In this document: one piece after another, positions 40,174 through 47,830 of the stretch
Numbering within the stretch: position 1 is the first letter of the stretch
Layout: the number at the start of each line of letters is the position of its first letter
NCBI GenBank assembly: GCA_021820105.1
Contig: JAKAED010000010.1
Coordinates: 1 to 48,802 of the forward strand
DNA: 48,802 nucleotides
Source of the DNA: Actinomycetes bacterium
Lineage (GTDB): Bacteria > Actinomycetota > Thermoleophilia > Solirubrobacterales > Solirubrobacteraceae
Direction: 5' to 3'
Program-made: the position numbers and the translations under genes
The notes under the pieces: model-generated
The model's input: the letters and a program-made list of their open reading frames with translations, nothing else
What the model was told of the DNA's origin: nothing
Databases searched by the model: none

Positions 40174-41048
40174 GCATTCTGGTCGACAACAACACGCGTC
40201 TGGTCACCACTGGAATCACCGGCTCTGAGGGCACGTTCCACACGTTGCGCAACCGTGATTACGGCACGCAGGTGGTGGCTGGCGTGACGCCTGGCAAGGG
40301 CGGTCAGCACGTGGACGGGATCCCGGTCTTCAACACCATCGCCGAGGCGGTCGACAAGCAGGGTGCAAACACGGCCATGATCTTCGTCCCGCCCAGGTTC
40401 GCGGCGGACTCGATCCTGGAGGCCGAGGAGGCCGGGATCGAGCTGATCATCGCGATCACCGAGGGAATCCCGGCCCACGACGAACTGAGGGCGTTTCAGA
40501 TCATCAAGAAGAACGGCCGCTCCCGCCTGGTCGGGCCCAACTGTCCGGGGATCCTGTCACCCGGGAAGGCAAACGTGGGGATCATCCCCGCCGCGTTCTT
40601 CAAGGAGGGCAACGTCGGCGTGGTGTCGCGCTCCGGCACCCTGACCTACCAGGTCGGTAACGAGCTCGCACAGCAGGGTTTTGGAAACTCCACGATCGTC
40701 GGGATCGGCGGGGATCCGGTCCCGGGCACCGACTTCATCGACGTGCTGCGGCTGTTCCAGGACGACCCTGACACGGAGCTGATCGTGATGTGTGGGGAGA
40801 TCGGTGGCGACGCAGAGGAGCGCGCCGCGGATTTCATCGCGGAGTACGTCACCAAGCCCGTGGTCGGCTACATCGCCGGCTTCACCGCGCCCCCCGGCAA
40901 GCAGATGGGGCACGCCGGCGCGATCGTTTCCGGCTCACACGGCACCGCTGCTGCCAAGGCAGAAGCACTGGAGGCCAGAGGCGTGCAGGTCGGACGCACC
41001 CCCACACAGGTCGCCGAACTCGCGATGGCTACCCTGGGAAAGCCATGA
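40170..41048 (+). CDS. sucD: Succinyl-CoA synthetase alpha subunit
   Basis: A 292-residue alpha subunit. CoA-binding segment [12 protein letters not shown] (14-25), [33 protein letters not shown] and the phosphorylated histidine His248 in [12 protein letters not shown]. After the active site the usual Gly-Gly-Lys is replaced by GSHGTAAAK. It is translationally coupled to sucC by the ATGA overlap. Its own stop overlaps the ATG of a 14-codon open frame that leads into the next gene. Confidence 0.96.
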   Translation: MSILVDNNTRLVTTGITGSEGTFHTLRNRDYGTQVVAGVTPGKGGQHVDGIPVFNTIAEAVDKQGANTAMIFVPPRFAADSILEAEEAGIELIIAITEGIPAHDELRAFQIIKKNGRSRLVGPNCPGILSPGKANVGIIPAAFFKEGNVGVVSRSGTLTYQVGNELAQQGFGNSTIVGIGGDPVPGTDFIDVLRLFQDDPDTELIVMCGEIGGDAEERAADFIAEYVTKPVVGYIAGFTAPPGKQMGHAGAIVSGSHGTAAAKAEALEARGVQVGRTPTQVAELAMATLGKP

Positions 41049-41089
41049 GCGCTGCGTCACCCGAGTTCCCGGAGGCAGCCGATGAGTGA
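41045..41089 (+). CDS. 14-codon minicistron linking sucD to aminotransferase gene
   Basis: An ATG overlapping the sucD stop (ATGA) opens a frame of 14 codons ([14 protein letters not shown]) that ends at 41089, 8 nt inside the aminotransferase gene that starts at 41082. It includes the GGAGG that serves the aminotransferase start. It may act only to carry terminating ribosomes forward; the peptide itself shows no motif. Confidence 0.3.
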   Translation: MSAASPEFPEAADE

Positions 41090-42185
41090 CCGCAGGCCCA
41101 TCTCCTTTGCGCGCGGGGCCCCGTCGCTTGACATCATTGACGTAGAGGGGTTGAAGGCCGCCGCGGAGGCCGCCTTCGCCGCGGATCCAGGTGGGCTCAC
41201 CGGATACGGCACCGCCGTCGGGTACCCGCCCCTGCGTGAGTGGATCGCCGAGCGGCATGGCGTTGCGGCGGAGAACGTGATCGTCACAAACGGCTCCATG
41301 CAGGCCGACGCGTTCCTCTTCGATGCTCTGGTCAGCAGCGGTGACACGGTCGTTGTGGAGCTGCCCACCTATGACCGCACGCTCCTTGCTCTGCGCAACC
41401 GCGGCGCGGACGTGCGGATGGTGGAGCTTGAGCCAGACGGGATCGATGTGGCGGCGCTGGAGCGGGTGCTCGTCGCGGGAGCGCGTCCAAAACTGGCGCA
41501 CATCATCCCCAACTTCCAGAACCCGGCCGGCTACACGCTTTCACTCGCAAAGCGCGAGCGGCTGCTCGAATTGGCCCGCACCTACGGTTTCGTCCTCTTC
41601 GAGGACGATCCCTATGTGGAGTTGCGGTTCAGCGGCGAGCGCGTGCCTGCGATGGTCTCGCTCGATCCCGAGAGCGTCGTCTACGCCTCGTCGTTCTCAA
41701 AGACGATCGCGCCCGGAATTCGCGTCGGCTACCTGGTTGGCCCGCGCGAGATCATCGCGCGGATTGAGCGGCTGGCCACCGGTGTCTACATCTCGCCGAA
41801 CATGGTCGCTCAGGGGATCGTGAACCAGTTTGTTCGTTCGGGAGCGATCGAGCGCTCGATCCAGACGGTCAAGCAGGCCCTGCGCGCGCGGGTGGATGCG
41901 CTCGCGGCGGGCTTGGAACGGGAACTGCCGGAGGCCCGCTTCGTCAAGCCTGAGGGTGGCTACTTCATGTGGGTCGAGCTCCCGCGCGGCACCGATGTCG
42001 ATGCCCTCCATGCCGCCGCCGCCGCCCGCGGCGTGCAGTTCGTCAGAGGTAGGGACTTTGTGCTTGAGGGCTACGAGAACACGCTGCGCCTGGCCTACTC
42101 AGGTGTCACGGTTGAAGAGATCGAGCGGGGCACGGCGCTGCTGGCTGAGGCCTACCGCGAGGTGACCGCGGCCACCACGGCCTGA
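41082..42185 (+). CDS. PLP-dependent aminotransferase (fold type I, 2-aminoadipate transaminase-like)
   Basis: A 367-residue class I/II aminotransferase. It shows GYGTAVGYPPLREWIAERHGV (in part GTAVGYPPLRE), VTNGSMQA, PNFQNPAGYTLS, FEDDPYVEL and the PLP lysine Lys207 in SSFSKTIAPGIRVGYL, with PEGGYFMWVELP near the C-terminus. The sequence resembles the aminotransferase domain of MocR regulators and LysN-type 2-aminoadipate or branched-chain transaminases. There is no HTH domain. GGAGG precedes the ATG at 41082, 33 nt after sucD, suggesting an operon with the succinyl-CoA synthetase genes. Confidence 0.88.
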   Translation: MSDRRPISFARGAPSLDIIDVEGLKAAAEAAFAADPGGLTGYGTAVGYPPLREWIAERHGVAAENVIVTNGSMQADAFLFDALVSSGDTVVVELPTYDRTLLALRNRGADVRMVELEPDGIDVAALERVLVAGARPKLAHIIPNFQNPAGYTLSLAKRERLLELARTYGFVLFEDDPYVELRFSGERVPAMVSLDPESVVYASSFSKTIAPGIRVGYLVGPREIIARIERLATGVYISPNMVAQGIVNQFVRSGAIERSIQTVKQALRARVDALAAGLERELPEARFVKPEGGYFMWVELPRGTDVDALHAAAAARGVQFVRGRDFVLEGYENTLRLAYSGVTVEEIERGTALLAEAYREVTAATTA

Positions 42186-42220
42186 TCGCCTCGCGCTCGC
42201 CGTCAAGGCCATTTGATCTG

Positions 42221-42241
42221 ACATCTGAGAAAACCAGATGT
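42221..42241. promoter_or_regulatory. 7-bp dyad between aminotransferase and phosphoesterase genes
   Basis: ACATCTG and CAGATGT are perfect arms around AGAAAAC. It lies 35 nt after one stop and 54 nt before the next start. It can be read as an operator for the phosphoesterase or as a weak terminator; the A-rich 7-nt centre favours a protein-binding dyad. Confidence 0.4.
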
Positions 42242-42294
42242 GAACGGAGCTGTTATCTGCGCGTTAGCGCCGCTGCGCAGAATCAACTCCCGAT

Positions 42295-43908
42295 ATGGCA
42301 CGTCGTCTCACGCTCTCAAACTTCTCGGCGCTTCTGCTGGGCCTGCTGCTCGCCGTCGGCGCGCAGGCCGGACTGGGCGCCCCATCCGCGCTTGCGGCCG
42401 GCCGGCGCCCGCACGTTGTTATCAGTCCCGGCATTCACAAGATCAAGCACATCATAATCATCATGCAGGAGAACCGCTCGTTTGACAACTACTTCGGCAC
42501 CTTTCCGGGCGCCGACGGGATCGCGATGCGCAACGGCGTCCCCACCATGTGCGCTCCAAACACCACCGGCGGTTGCCAGCGGCCATATCACGACACCGCC
42601 GATGTGAACGGCGGCGGCCCCCATTCGGAACATGCATCACTCATGGATGCAAACGGTGGCAAGCTGAACGGCTTTCTCATCCAGGCGATCAGGGGGCGTC
42701 ACACCTGTGGCTACGGGGTGATCGACAACCCTGAGTGCTCCAACTCCATGACCCCTGACGTGATGGGCTATCACACGGCGGCTGAGATCCCGAACTACTG
42801 GACCTACGCGAAGGACTTTGTCCTCCAAGACCACATGTTTGAGCCGGTGCGCTCCTGGTCGTTGCCATCTCATCTGTACCTGGTGTCAGGCTGGTCCGCA
42901 CTGTGCTCGAGCAGCAATCCCGGAAGCTGCAAGAACGACATCGGCGGTCCGTACTCACCGCAGCTGATGAAGCAGTACGTCGACCAGGCGCTGACCTCAG
43001 GGACCGCGAGTATCAGCAACGCCTGGACCGACATCACATGGCTGCTCTACAGGCACAAGGTCCCATGGGCCTACTACGTGCAGACCGGCAACCAGCCCGA
43101 CTGCGCCAACAGCGCCGCGGTCACCTGCGCTCCTGTGGCTCAGAACTACCGGACTCCCGGGATCTGGAATCCGCTGCCGACATTCACAGACGTGCAGAAG
43201 GACGGCCAGATACACAACGTCCAGCCGTTGGCCAACTACTTCAAGGCTGCAGCTTCGGGAACGCTGCCGTCCGTCATGTGGATAGCGCCATCCCAGGCCG
43301 ACAGCGAGCATCCGCCCGCCAGCGTGCACCAGGGGCAGGCCTACGTCACGGCACTGATCAACGCCGCCATGAAGAGCCCGGACTGGAGTTCCACGGCCAT
43401 CTTCCTGCAGTGGGATGACTGGGGCGGCTTCTATGACAGCGTGATGCCACCGCGGGTCGATCAGAACGGCTACGGACTGCGCGTTCCCGGACTGGTGATC
43501 TCGCCGTATGCGCGGACCGGTTATGTGGATCATCAGACGCTCTCGAGTGACGCCTACCTCAAGTTCATCGAGGATGACTTTTTGGGTGGCGCCAGGCTGA
43601 ACCCGGCGACGGACGGTCGCTGGGATCCACGGCCGACCGTCAGGGAGAACGTGTCGGTGTTGGGCAACCTCGTCAACGATTTCAACTTCACCCAGCCGCC
43701 GCGGGCACCGGTGCTGCTGCCGACCAACCCACCCACCGACTCGCCCACGATTCCCGCGTGGTTCAAGGGCCGGGGGCCATGCGTGGGCTGCACAATCACG
43801 CCGCCGAGCGTCGGCTCAAAGCGGGTGATCGTGCCGCTCAGGCGACCGCGAGCCGGAGTGCCACGGACCGCCGTGCCGTTGCGCAGCCCGCTGCCTCACC
43901 GCCCGTAG
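42295..43908 (+). CDS. Secreted phosphoesterase (phospholipase C/acid phosphatase family)
   Basis: A 537-residue exported phosphoesterase of the PLC/AcpA superfamily. A signal peptide (MARRLTLSNFSALLLGLLLAVGAQAG, cleaved near ALAAG) is followed by IIIIMQENRSFDNYFGTFPGADG (about 53-75; key EN-S nucleophile region), GFLIQAIRG, WTYAKDFVLQDHMFEPV and SHLYLVSGWSA. WDDWGGFYDSVMPP and GLRVPGLVISPYA then follow in order, the metal-binding signatures of the family. It hydrolyses phosphate mono- or diesters outside the cell. The C-terminus is a basic Pro-rich tail. The 3' end overlaps the convergent regulator gene by 13 nt. Regulation by phosphate is possible but no clear PHO box is seen. Confidence 0.87.
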   Translation: MARRLTLSNFSALLLGLLLAVGAQAGLGAPSALAAGRRPHVVISPGIHKIKHIIIIMQENRSFDNYFGTFPGADGIAMRNGVPTMCAPNTTGGCQRPYHDTADVNGGGPHSEHASLMDANGGKLNGFLIQAIRGRHTCGYGVIDNPECSNSMTPDVMGYHTAAEIPNYWTYAKDFVLQDHMFEPVRSWSLPSHLYLVSGWSALCSSSNPGSCKNDIGGPYSPQLMKQYVDQALTSGTASISNAWTDITWLLYRHKVPWAYYVQTGNQPDCANSAAVTCAPVAQNYRTPGIWNPLPTFTDVQKDGQIHNVQPLANYFKAAASGTLPSVMWIAPSQADSEHPPASVHQGQAYVTALINAAMKSPDWSSTAIFLQWDDWGGFYDSVMPPRVDQNGYGLRVPGLVISPYARTGYVDHQTLSSDAYLKFIEDDFLGGARLNPATDGRWDPRPTVRENVSVLGNLVNDFNFTQPPRAPVLLPTNPPTDSPTIPAWFKGRGPCVGCTITPPSVGSKRVIVPLRRPRAGVPRTAVPLRSPLPHRP

Positions 43909-44615
43909 CGCTGCTGCGCCAGCACCAGCTGCTGTGGCAGCGCCGTGCGTGGCGGCGGCGATGGATCGGCCGCGACTGAGATCGTCTCGGCGACGCTGAT
44001 CGTCACCGTGGCGTCACCGCTTGGCGCATTGACCGAGATCGAATTCGCGTCCTTGGCTGCGACCTCACCGACAAGACCAACCTCGATCCCGCTTGCGCTC
44101 AGGTAGTGCAGCAGATCCTCGGCCTCGTTCTCAAGCCGCAGCACCGTGATCCTGGCGCCCACGTCGCAGTCCGCGAGCGGCACTGCGTCAACCCGTTCTC
44201 CGACCCGGATCGGGTGTCCGTGCGGGCAGGTCAGGGCGTCGCCCACACTGCTGCGCACGTACGCCTCGAAGCGGGGGGTCATCGCATGCTCCAGACGCTC
44301 CGCCTCCTCATGGACATCGTCCCAGGGCACGCCCACGACGTCTGTCAGAAAACGCTCAATCATGCGGTGGCGGGAGACGATGCGCTCCGCGTCGGCGCGA
44401 CCCGACTGCGTGAAGCTGATCGTTCGCTCCGTATCCCGCTGGATGTAACCGTCGCGCTCCAGCCTCCCGATCATCTCCGAGACAGTCGGCGCGGAGAGGC
44501 GCATCGCCCGGCCAACGTTGGCCGCCGTCATCGGCAGCCCGGCTTCAAAGAGCCAGAAGAGGGTCTGTAGATACTCCTCCTCCCCAGCTGTCGCTTGCGG
44601 CTTGGCCTGTTTCAT
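43896..44615 (-). CDS. DtxR/MntR-type metal-dependent repressor
   Basis: A 239-residue regulator. Residues 8-65 are a winged helix: EEYLQTLFWLFEAG, then MTAANVGRAMRLSAPTVSEMIGRLERDGYI as recognition helix and wing. The dimerisation/metal domain follows with RHRMIERFLTDVVGVPWDDVHEEAERLEHAMT (metal-ligand residues Glu, His) and TCPHGHPI. The C-terminal 80 residues form an SH3-like FeoA domain (ALADCDVGARITVL-like PLADCDVGARI). Such proteins repress manganese or iron uptake genes when metal is bound. No transporter target lies beside it. The ATG at 44615 is supported by a minus-strand TAGGAT 8 nt upstream. The last 13 nt overlap the phosphoesterase gene. Confidence 0.88.
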   Translation of the reverse strand: MKQAKPQATAGEEEYLQTLFWLFEAGLPMTAANVGRAMRLSAPTVSEMIGRLERDGYIQRDTERTISFTQSGRADAERIVSRHRMIERFLTDVVGVPWDDVHEEAERLEHAMTPRFEAYVRSSVGDALTCPHGHPIRVGERVDAVPLADCDVGARITVLRLENEAEDLLHYLSASGIEVGLVGEVAAKDANSISVNAPSGDATVTISVAETISVAADPSPPPRTALPQQLVLAQQRYGR

Positions 44616-44623
44616 CGCCGTTG

Positions 44624-44629
44624 ATCCTA
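44624..44629 (-). promoter_or_regulatory. -10-like TAGGAT of DtxR/MntR gene
   Basis: TAGGAT on the minus strand ends 8 nt before the ATG at 44615, the leaderless spacing. Confidence 0.55.
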
Positions 44630-44703
44630 GAGACTCCAGGCGGGCTGCGGCTGAGCCCTGCCGGCGCAGCAGCCGTCGGGCCCAGCGAACCCGCGCTTGC
44701 CAT

Positions 44704-44709
44704 TACGAT
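44704..44709 (+). promoter_or_regulatory. -10-like TACGAT of DNA ligase gene
   Basis: TACGAT ends 9 nt before the ATG at 44719 and places the start there, not at the upstream frame opening (44518). Confidence 0.5.
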
Positions 44710-44718
44710 CAAGGCCCG

Positions 44719-45669
44719 ATGCTGGCGCTCCAACCACCGATCGAGCCGCAACTCGCACGCGGCCGGACCGAACTCCCCGTCGGCTCGGATTGGGCGTACG
44801 AGCCAAAGTACGACGGCTTCAGGGCGCTGGCGTTTGTCGACGGATCGGAGCTGCAGCTCCAGAGCCGCGCGGGCAAGCCACTGCAGCGCTACTTCCCGGA
44901 GCTGCGATTTCCGGCCGGGCATTACGTGCTGGACGGCGAGATCGTGATCGACGCGCTCCCCGGCTCGGATGAGCCCGAGGATTTTGATGCGCTCTCCCAG
45001 CGGATCCATCCGGCGGCTTCTCGGATTGAGCTGCTCGCGCAGCAGACCCCGGCCCGCTACATCGCCTTTGATCTGCTGGCGGTCGATGATCGCTCACTGC
45101 TGCAGGAGCCCTTCGCCGAGCGTCGCCGGCAATTGGAGAGACTCGCACTCAACGGCATCGCGCTCGCGCCGAGCGTCAGCACGGCCGCGGAGGCCGAAGC
45201 TTGGCTGCGGGCTGCCGAGGGTGTGGTCGCCAAGAACCTGGATGCCGCCTATGCGCCCGGTAAACGCACGGCCATGGTGAAGGTCAAGCGGGTCCGGACG
45301 CTGGATGCCGTGGTCGCGGGCTACCGGCTCGGTAAGGAAGCGGACACCGTCGGCTCGCTGATCCTGGGCCTGTATGACGCGCACGGGCAGCTCCGTGTCG
45401 TCGGGCACTGCTCCGGGATCAGGCCGTCTGAGAAGCGCTCGCTGCGAGCGCGGCTGGCGCCCTATGAGAGCGGCGGTCGCGGGCGCGGCGATGCCAGCCG
45501 CTGGAAGAGCGAAAAGGAGCTTGAGTGGGTGGAGCTGCGCCCCGAGCTGGTCGTTGAGGTCAGCTTCGACCAGGCCAGCGGTGGCCGGATCCGCCATGGC
45601 ACGAAGCTCCTGCGCTGGCGCGAGGACAAGCGGCCTCAGGAGTGCGCGCTCACGCAGATGCAGCAGTGA
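44719..45669 (+). CDS. ATP-dependent DNA ligase, LigC/LigD-ligase type
   Basis: A 316-residue stand-alone ATP-dependent DNA ligase. The adenylation domain has motif I EPKYDGFRAL with the nucleophile Lys30, motif III-like YVLDGEIVI, motif IV AEGVVAKNLDAAY and motif V MVKVKRVRTLD. An OB domain follows with GLYDAHGQLRVVGHCSGI and the closing RHGTKLLRWREDK. It joins nicks, probably in non-homologous end joining or base excision repair. It converges with a LigD-type polymerase gene; the two are the domains that are fused in LigD of many bacteria. No nuclease domain or Ku gene is in the window. The 52-nt gap to the polymerase stop holds no strong hairpin. Confidence 0.88.
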   Translation: MLALQPPIEPQLARGRTELPVGSDWAYEPKYDGFRALAFVDGSELQLQSRAGKPLQRYFPELRFPAGHYVLDGEIVIDALPGSDEPEDFDALSQRIHPAASRIELLAQQTPARYIAFDLLAVDDRSLLQEPFAERRRQLERLALNGIALAPSVSTAAEAEAWLRAAEGVVAKNLDAAYAPGKRTAMVKVKRVRTLDAVVAGYRLGKEADTVGSLILGLYDAHGQLRVVGHCSGIRPSEKRSLRARLAPYESGGRGRGDASRWKSEKELEWVELRPELVVEVSFDQASGGRIRHGTKLLRWREDKRPQECALTQMQQ

Positions 45670-45721
45670 GGCGGATGGGAAATGGCTCGCCGCGGCTGTG
45701 GCGGGGTGTACTCGGGACAGC

Positions 45722-46789
45722 TCACTCCCAGTTCTCTGCGACCTTCCGCGATGGCTGCACACGCGGCGGTTCGCCTGGCATCTTGGGGTAGTCCGGTGGG
45801 AAGTTGAGCTCGCCCCCGGGGAGCGTCTCCCACAGCTCCAACAGCGGCTCGAGCGGGTACTCCACCTCATTGATGTCCGCCCACGGGTCACCGTCACCGA
45901 GATGGTTCACGACGGTCAGCAGATTGAACTCGGCGGGATCCCTGACCTGGGCAAGCCGGCTCCAGCTCATTGGGGTGCTGACCGGCGCGCCGGGGCGCGG
46001 TCTCAGACTCCAGGCGCCGGCGATTGTCCGGTCGCGGTTGTTCTGGTTGTAGTCGATGAAGACCCGGGCGCCACGCTCCTCCTTCCACCATTTGGTGGTC
46101 ACGCCCTGGTCGCGGAGCTCCAGCGCGCGCCCAAAGCCGATCGCGGCATGGCGGACCTGTTCGAATGTCCACCGAGGCTGGATCCGCACGTGGATGTGGA
46201 TACCGCGGTTGCCGCTGGTCTTCGGGTAACCCCGGAGTCCCAACTCATCGAGCAGTTCACGGGCGACGTCGGCGATCCGCTGTGCATCGCTGAAGGTGGT
46301 CCCAGGCTGGGGATCCAGGTCCAGCCGTAGCTCGTCCGGATGATCCAGATCGGTTCTGCGCACGGGCCAGGGGTGGAGTGTCAGCGCTCCCATCTGTGCC
46401 GCCCACACAAATGCCGCCGGTTCGGTGGGGCACAGCTCAGCCGCGGTCCGTCCGCTGGGGAAGGTGATGACCGCGCTCTGGATCCACTCGGGCGCTCCCT
46501 TCGGCAGGCGCTTCTGGTAGAAGCCGTCGCCATCATCACCGTACCCGGTGGACAGCCGCATGCCATCGCGGTAACCCTTTGGCCAGCGCTCCAGCGTGGT
46601 TGGCCGTTCGCCCAGTGCGAGCATCAGCGGCTCGCCCAGCGCTGCGAAGTACCGGCAGACATCGAGCTTGGTGAACTCTGGGGTGCGCTCGGTCGCCGCG
46701 TAGATGACACGGTCGGGACTGGTGACGCGCACCGCTCGTCCGGCAACTTCCAGCTCAACCGCTCGCTCCGCCATCTTGCCTGACAGCAT
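45722..46789 (-). CDS. LigD-type DNA polymerase/primase domain protein
   Basis: A 355-residue archaeo-eukaryotic primase-like polymerase, as found in LigD, which adds nucleotides at DNA ends during end joining. It shows VTSPDRVIYAATERTPEFTK (in part SPDRVIY), YFAALGEPLML, the catalytic acid pair Asp157-x-Asp159 in LRLDLDPQPGTTF, TSGNRGIHIHV and the later DYNQNNRDRTIAGAWSLRPRPGAPVSTP. The ATG at 46789 was chosen because the family begins near there; the frame continues upstream into the glycerate kinase gene. A second ATG at 46774 is possible. It is divergent from glycerate kinase with only 7 bp between the chosen ATGs. It converges with the ligase gene. Confidence 0.86.
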   Translation of the reverse strand: MLSGKMAERAVELEVAGRAVRVTSPDRVIYAATERTPEFTKLDVCRYFAALGEPLMLALGERPTTLERWPKGYRDGMRLSTGYGDDGDGFYQKRLPKGAPEWIQSAVITFPSGRTAAELCPTEPAAFVWAAQMGALTLHPWPVRRTDLDHPDELRLDLDPQPGTTFSDAQRIADVARELLDELGLRGYPKTSGNRGIHIHVRIQPRWTFEQVRHAAIGFGRALELRDQGVTTKWWKEERGARVFIDYNQNNRDRTIAGAWSLRPRPGAPVSTPMSWSRLAQVRDPAEFNLLTVVNHLGDGDPWADINEVEYPLEPLLELWETLPGGELNFPPDYPKMPGEPPRVQPSRKVAENWE

Positions 46790-46796
46790 GCCGCTA

Positions 46797-47822
46797 ATGA
46801 CAGGCCGCGGCGCAATCTCCGTACCAACCTCGGTGCTCGTTGCGCCGGACAGCTTCAAGGGATCGTTCACGGCCGTGGAGGTGGCCGTGGCCCTACAGCG
46901 AGGGCTGGCTGCCAGCGGGCAGCCAGCCGAGGCGTGCCCGGTTGCCGACGGGGGTGAGGGAACGCTCGCGGCACTGAGCCCGGCGTTTGGTCTTGAGCAA
47001 GTTGCGGCACGTGTCAGCGATCCGCTCGGTCGCGAGATCGAGGCGCGCTTTGGCCTTGGCGCGAATGGGATCGCTGTGGTCGAGACGGCGTCAGCCAGCG
47101 GCCTCGGGTTGGTCAGCGCCGGCGAGCTCGATCCGGTCGGCGCCTCAACGTACGGGACCGGCGAGCTGCTGGCGGCCGCTGTGGCCGCCGGCGCGCAAAC
47201 CGTCTATCTGGCTGTGGGCGGCAGTGCGACCACCGACGGTGGCGCTGGTGCCGTGCGCGCGCTTCAGGGGCATGGGGGTCTGAGCGGCGCGCGGTTGGTG
47301 GTGCTCTGTGACGTGCGGACGAGCTTTGAGGGTGCTGCGCCGACATTTGCGCCGCAGAAGGGCGCCTCCCCGGAGCAGGTGCGCGTGCTCCAGCGGCGTC
47401 TTGATGAACTCGCTGAGACGCTTCCGCGCGATCCCCGGGGCGTGCCGATGACGGGTGCAGCCGGCGGTCTGGCCGGGGGCCTCTGGGCGAGCTTCGGAGC
47501 GGAGCTGGTGGCTGGCGCGCCGTTCGTCCTCGAGGCTGTCGGCTACGACGGGCGGATGCGCGCGTCCCGGGCGGTCATCACCGGCGAGGGTTGCCTTGAC
47601 CGGCAGAGTTTGGCCGGCAAGCTGGTTGGCGAGGTGGCCACGCGCGCACGCCAGGCTGGCGTGCCCTGCCATGCGGTGGTTGGAGGCAACGCGCTCAGTC
47701 CATTTGACATGCGGATCCTGGACCTCCAGTTGGTGCTTGAGGCGACCAACCTGGCGGAGCTGGAATTGGCGGGCGCTGAACTGGGCGCGGCGATCAGGGC
47801 GGAATCGGCGAGGGGACGCTGA
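46797..47822 (+). CDS. Glycerate kinase (GarK/GlxK family)
   Basis: A 341-residue kinase that phosphorylates D-glycerate. It begins near SVLVAPDSFKGSFTAVEVA, with CPVADGGEGTLAAL and YGTGELLAAAVAAGAQTVYLAVGGSATTDGGAGAV as core motifs (in part VGGSATTDGG), AAGGLAGGLWASFGA, and VITGEGCLDRQSLAGK toward the end. Typical members have 370-380 residues, so this is slightly short, but no motif is missing. The ATG at 46797 was used; the GTG at 46833 would begin exactly at the first conserved strand. It is back to back with the polymerase gene and convergent with glutamate decarboxylase (gap 8 nt). Confidence 0.87.
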   Translation: MTGRGAISVPTSVLVAPDSFKGSFTAVEVAVALQRGLAASGQPAEACPVADGGEGTLAALSPAFGLEQVAARVSDPLGREIEARFGLGANGIAVVETASASGLGLVSAGELDPVGASTYGTGELLAAAVAAGAQTVYLAVGGSATTDGGAGAVRALQGHGGLSGARLVVLCDVRTSFEGAAPTFAPQKGASPEQVRVLQRRLDELAETLPRDPRGVPMTGAAGGLAGGLWASFGAELVAGAPFVLEAVGYDGRMRASRAVITGEGCLDRQSLAGKLVGEVATRARQAGVPCHAVVGGNALSPFDMRILDLQLVLEATNLAELELAGAELGAAIRAESARGR

Positions 47823-47830
47823 GCAGCGGC

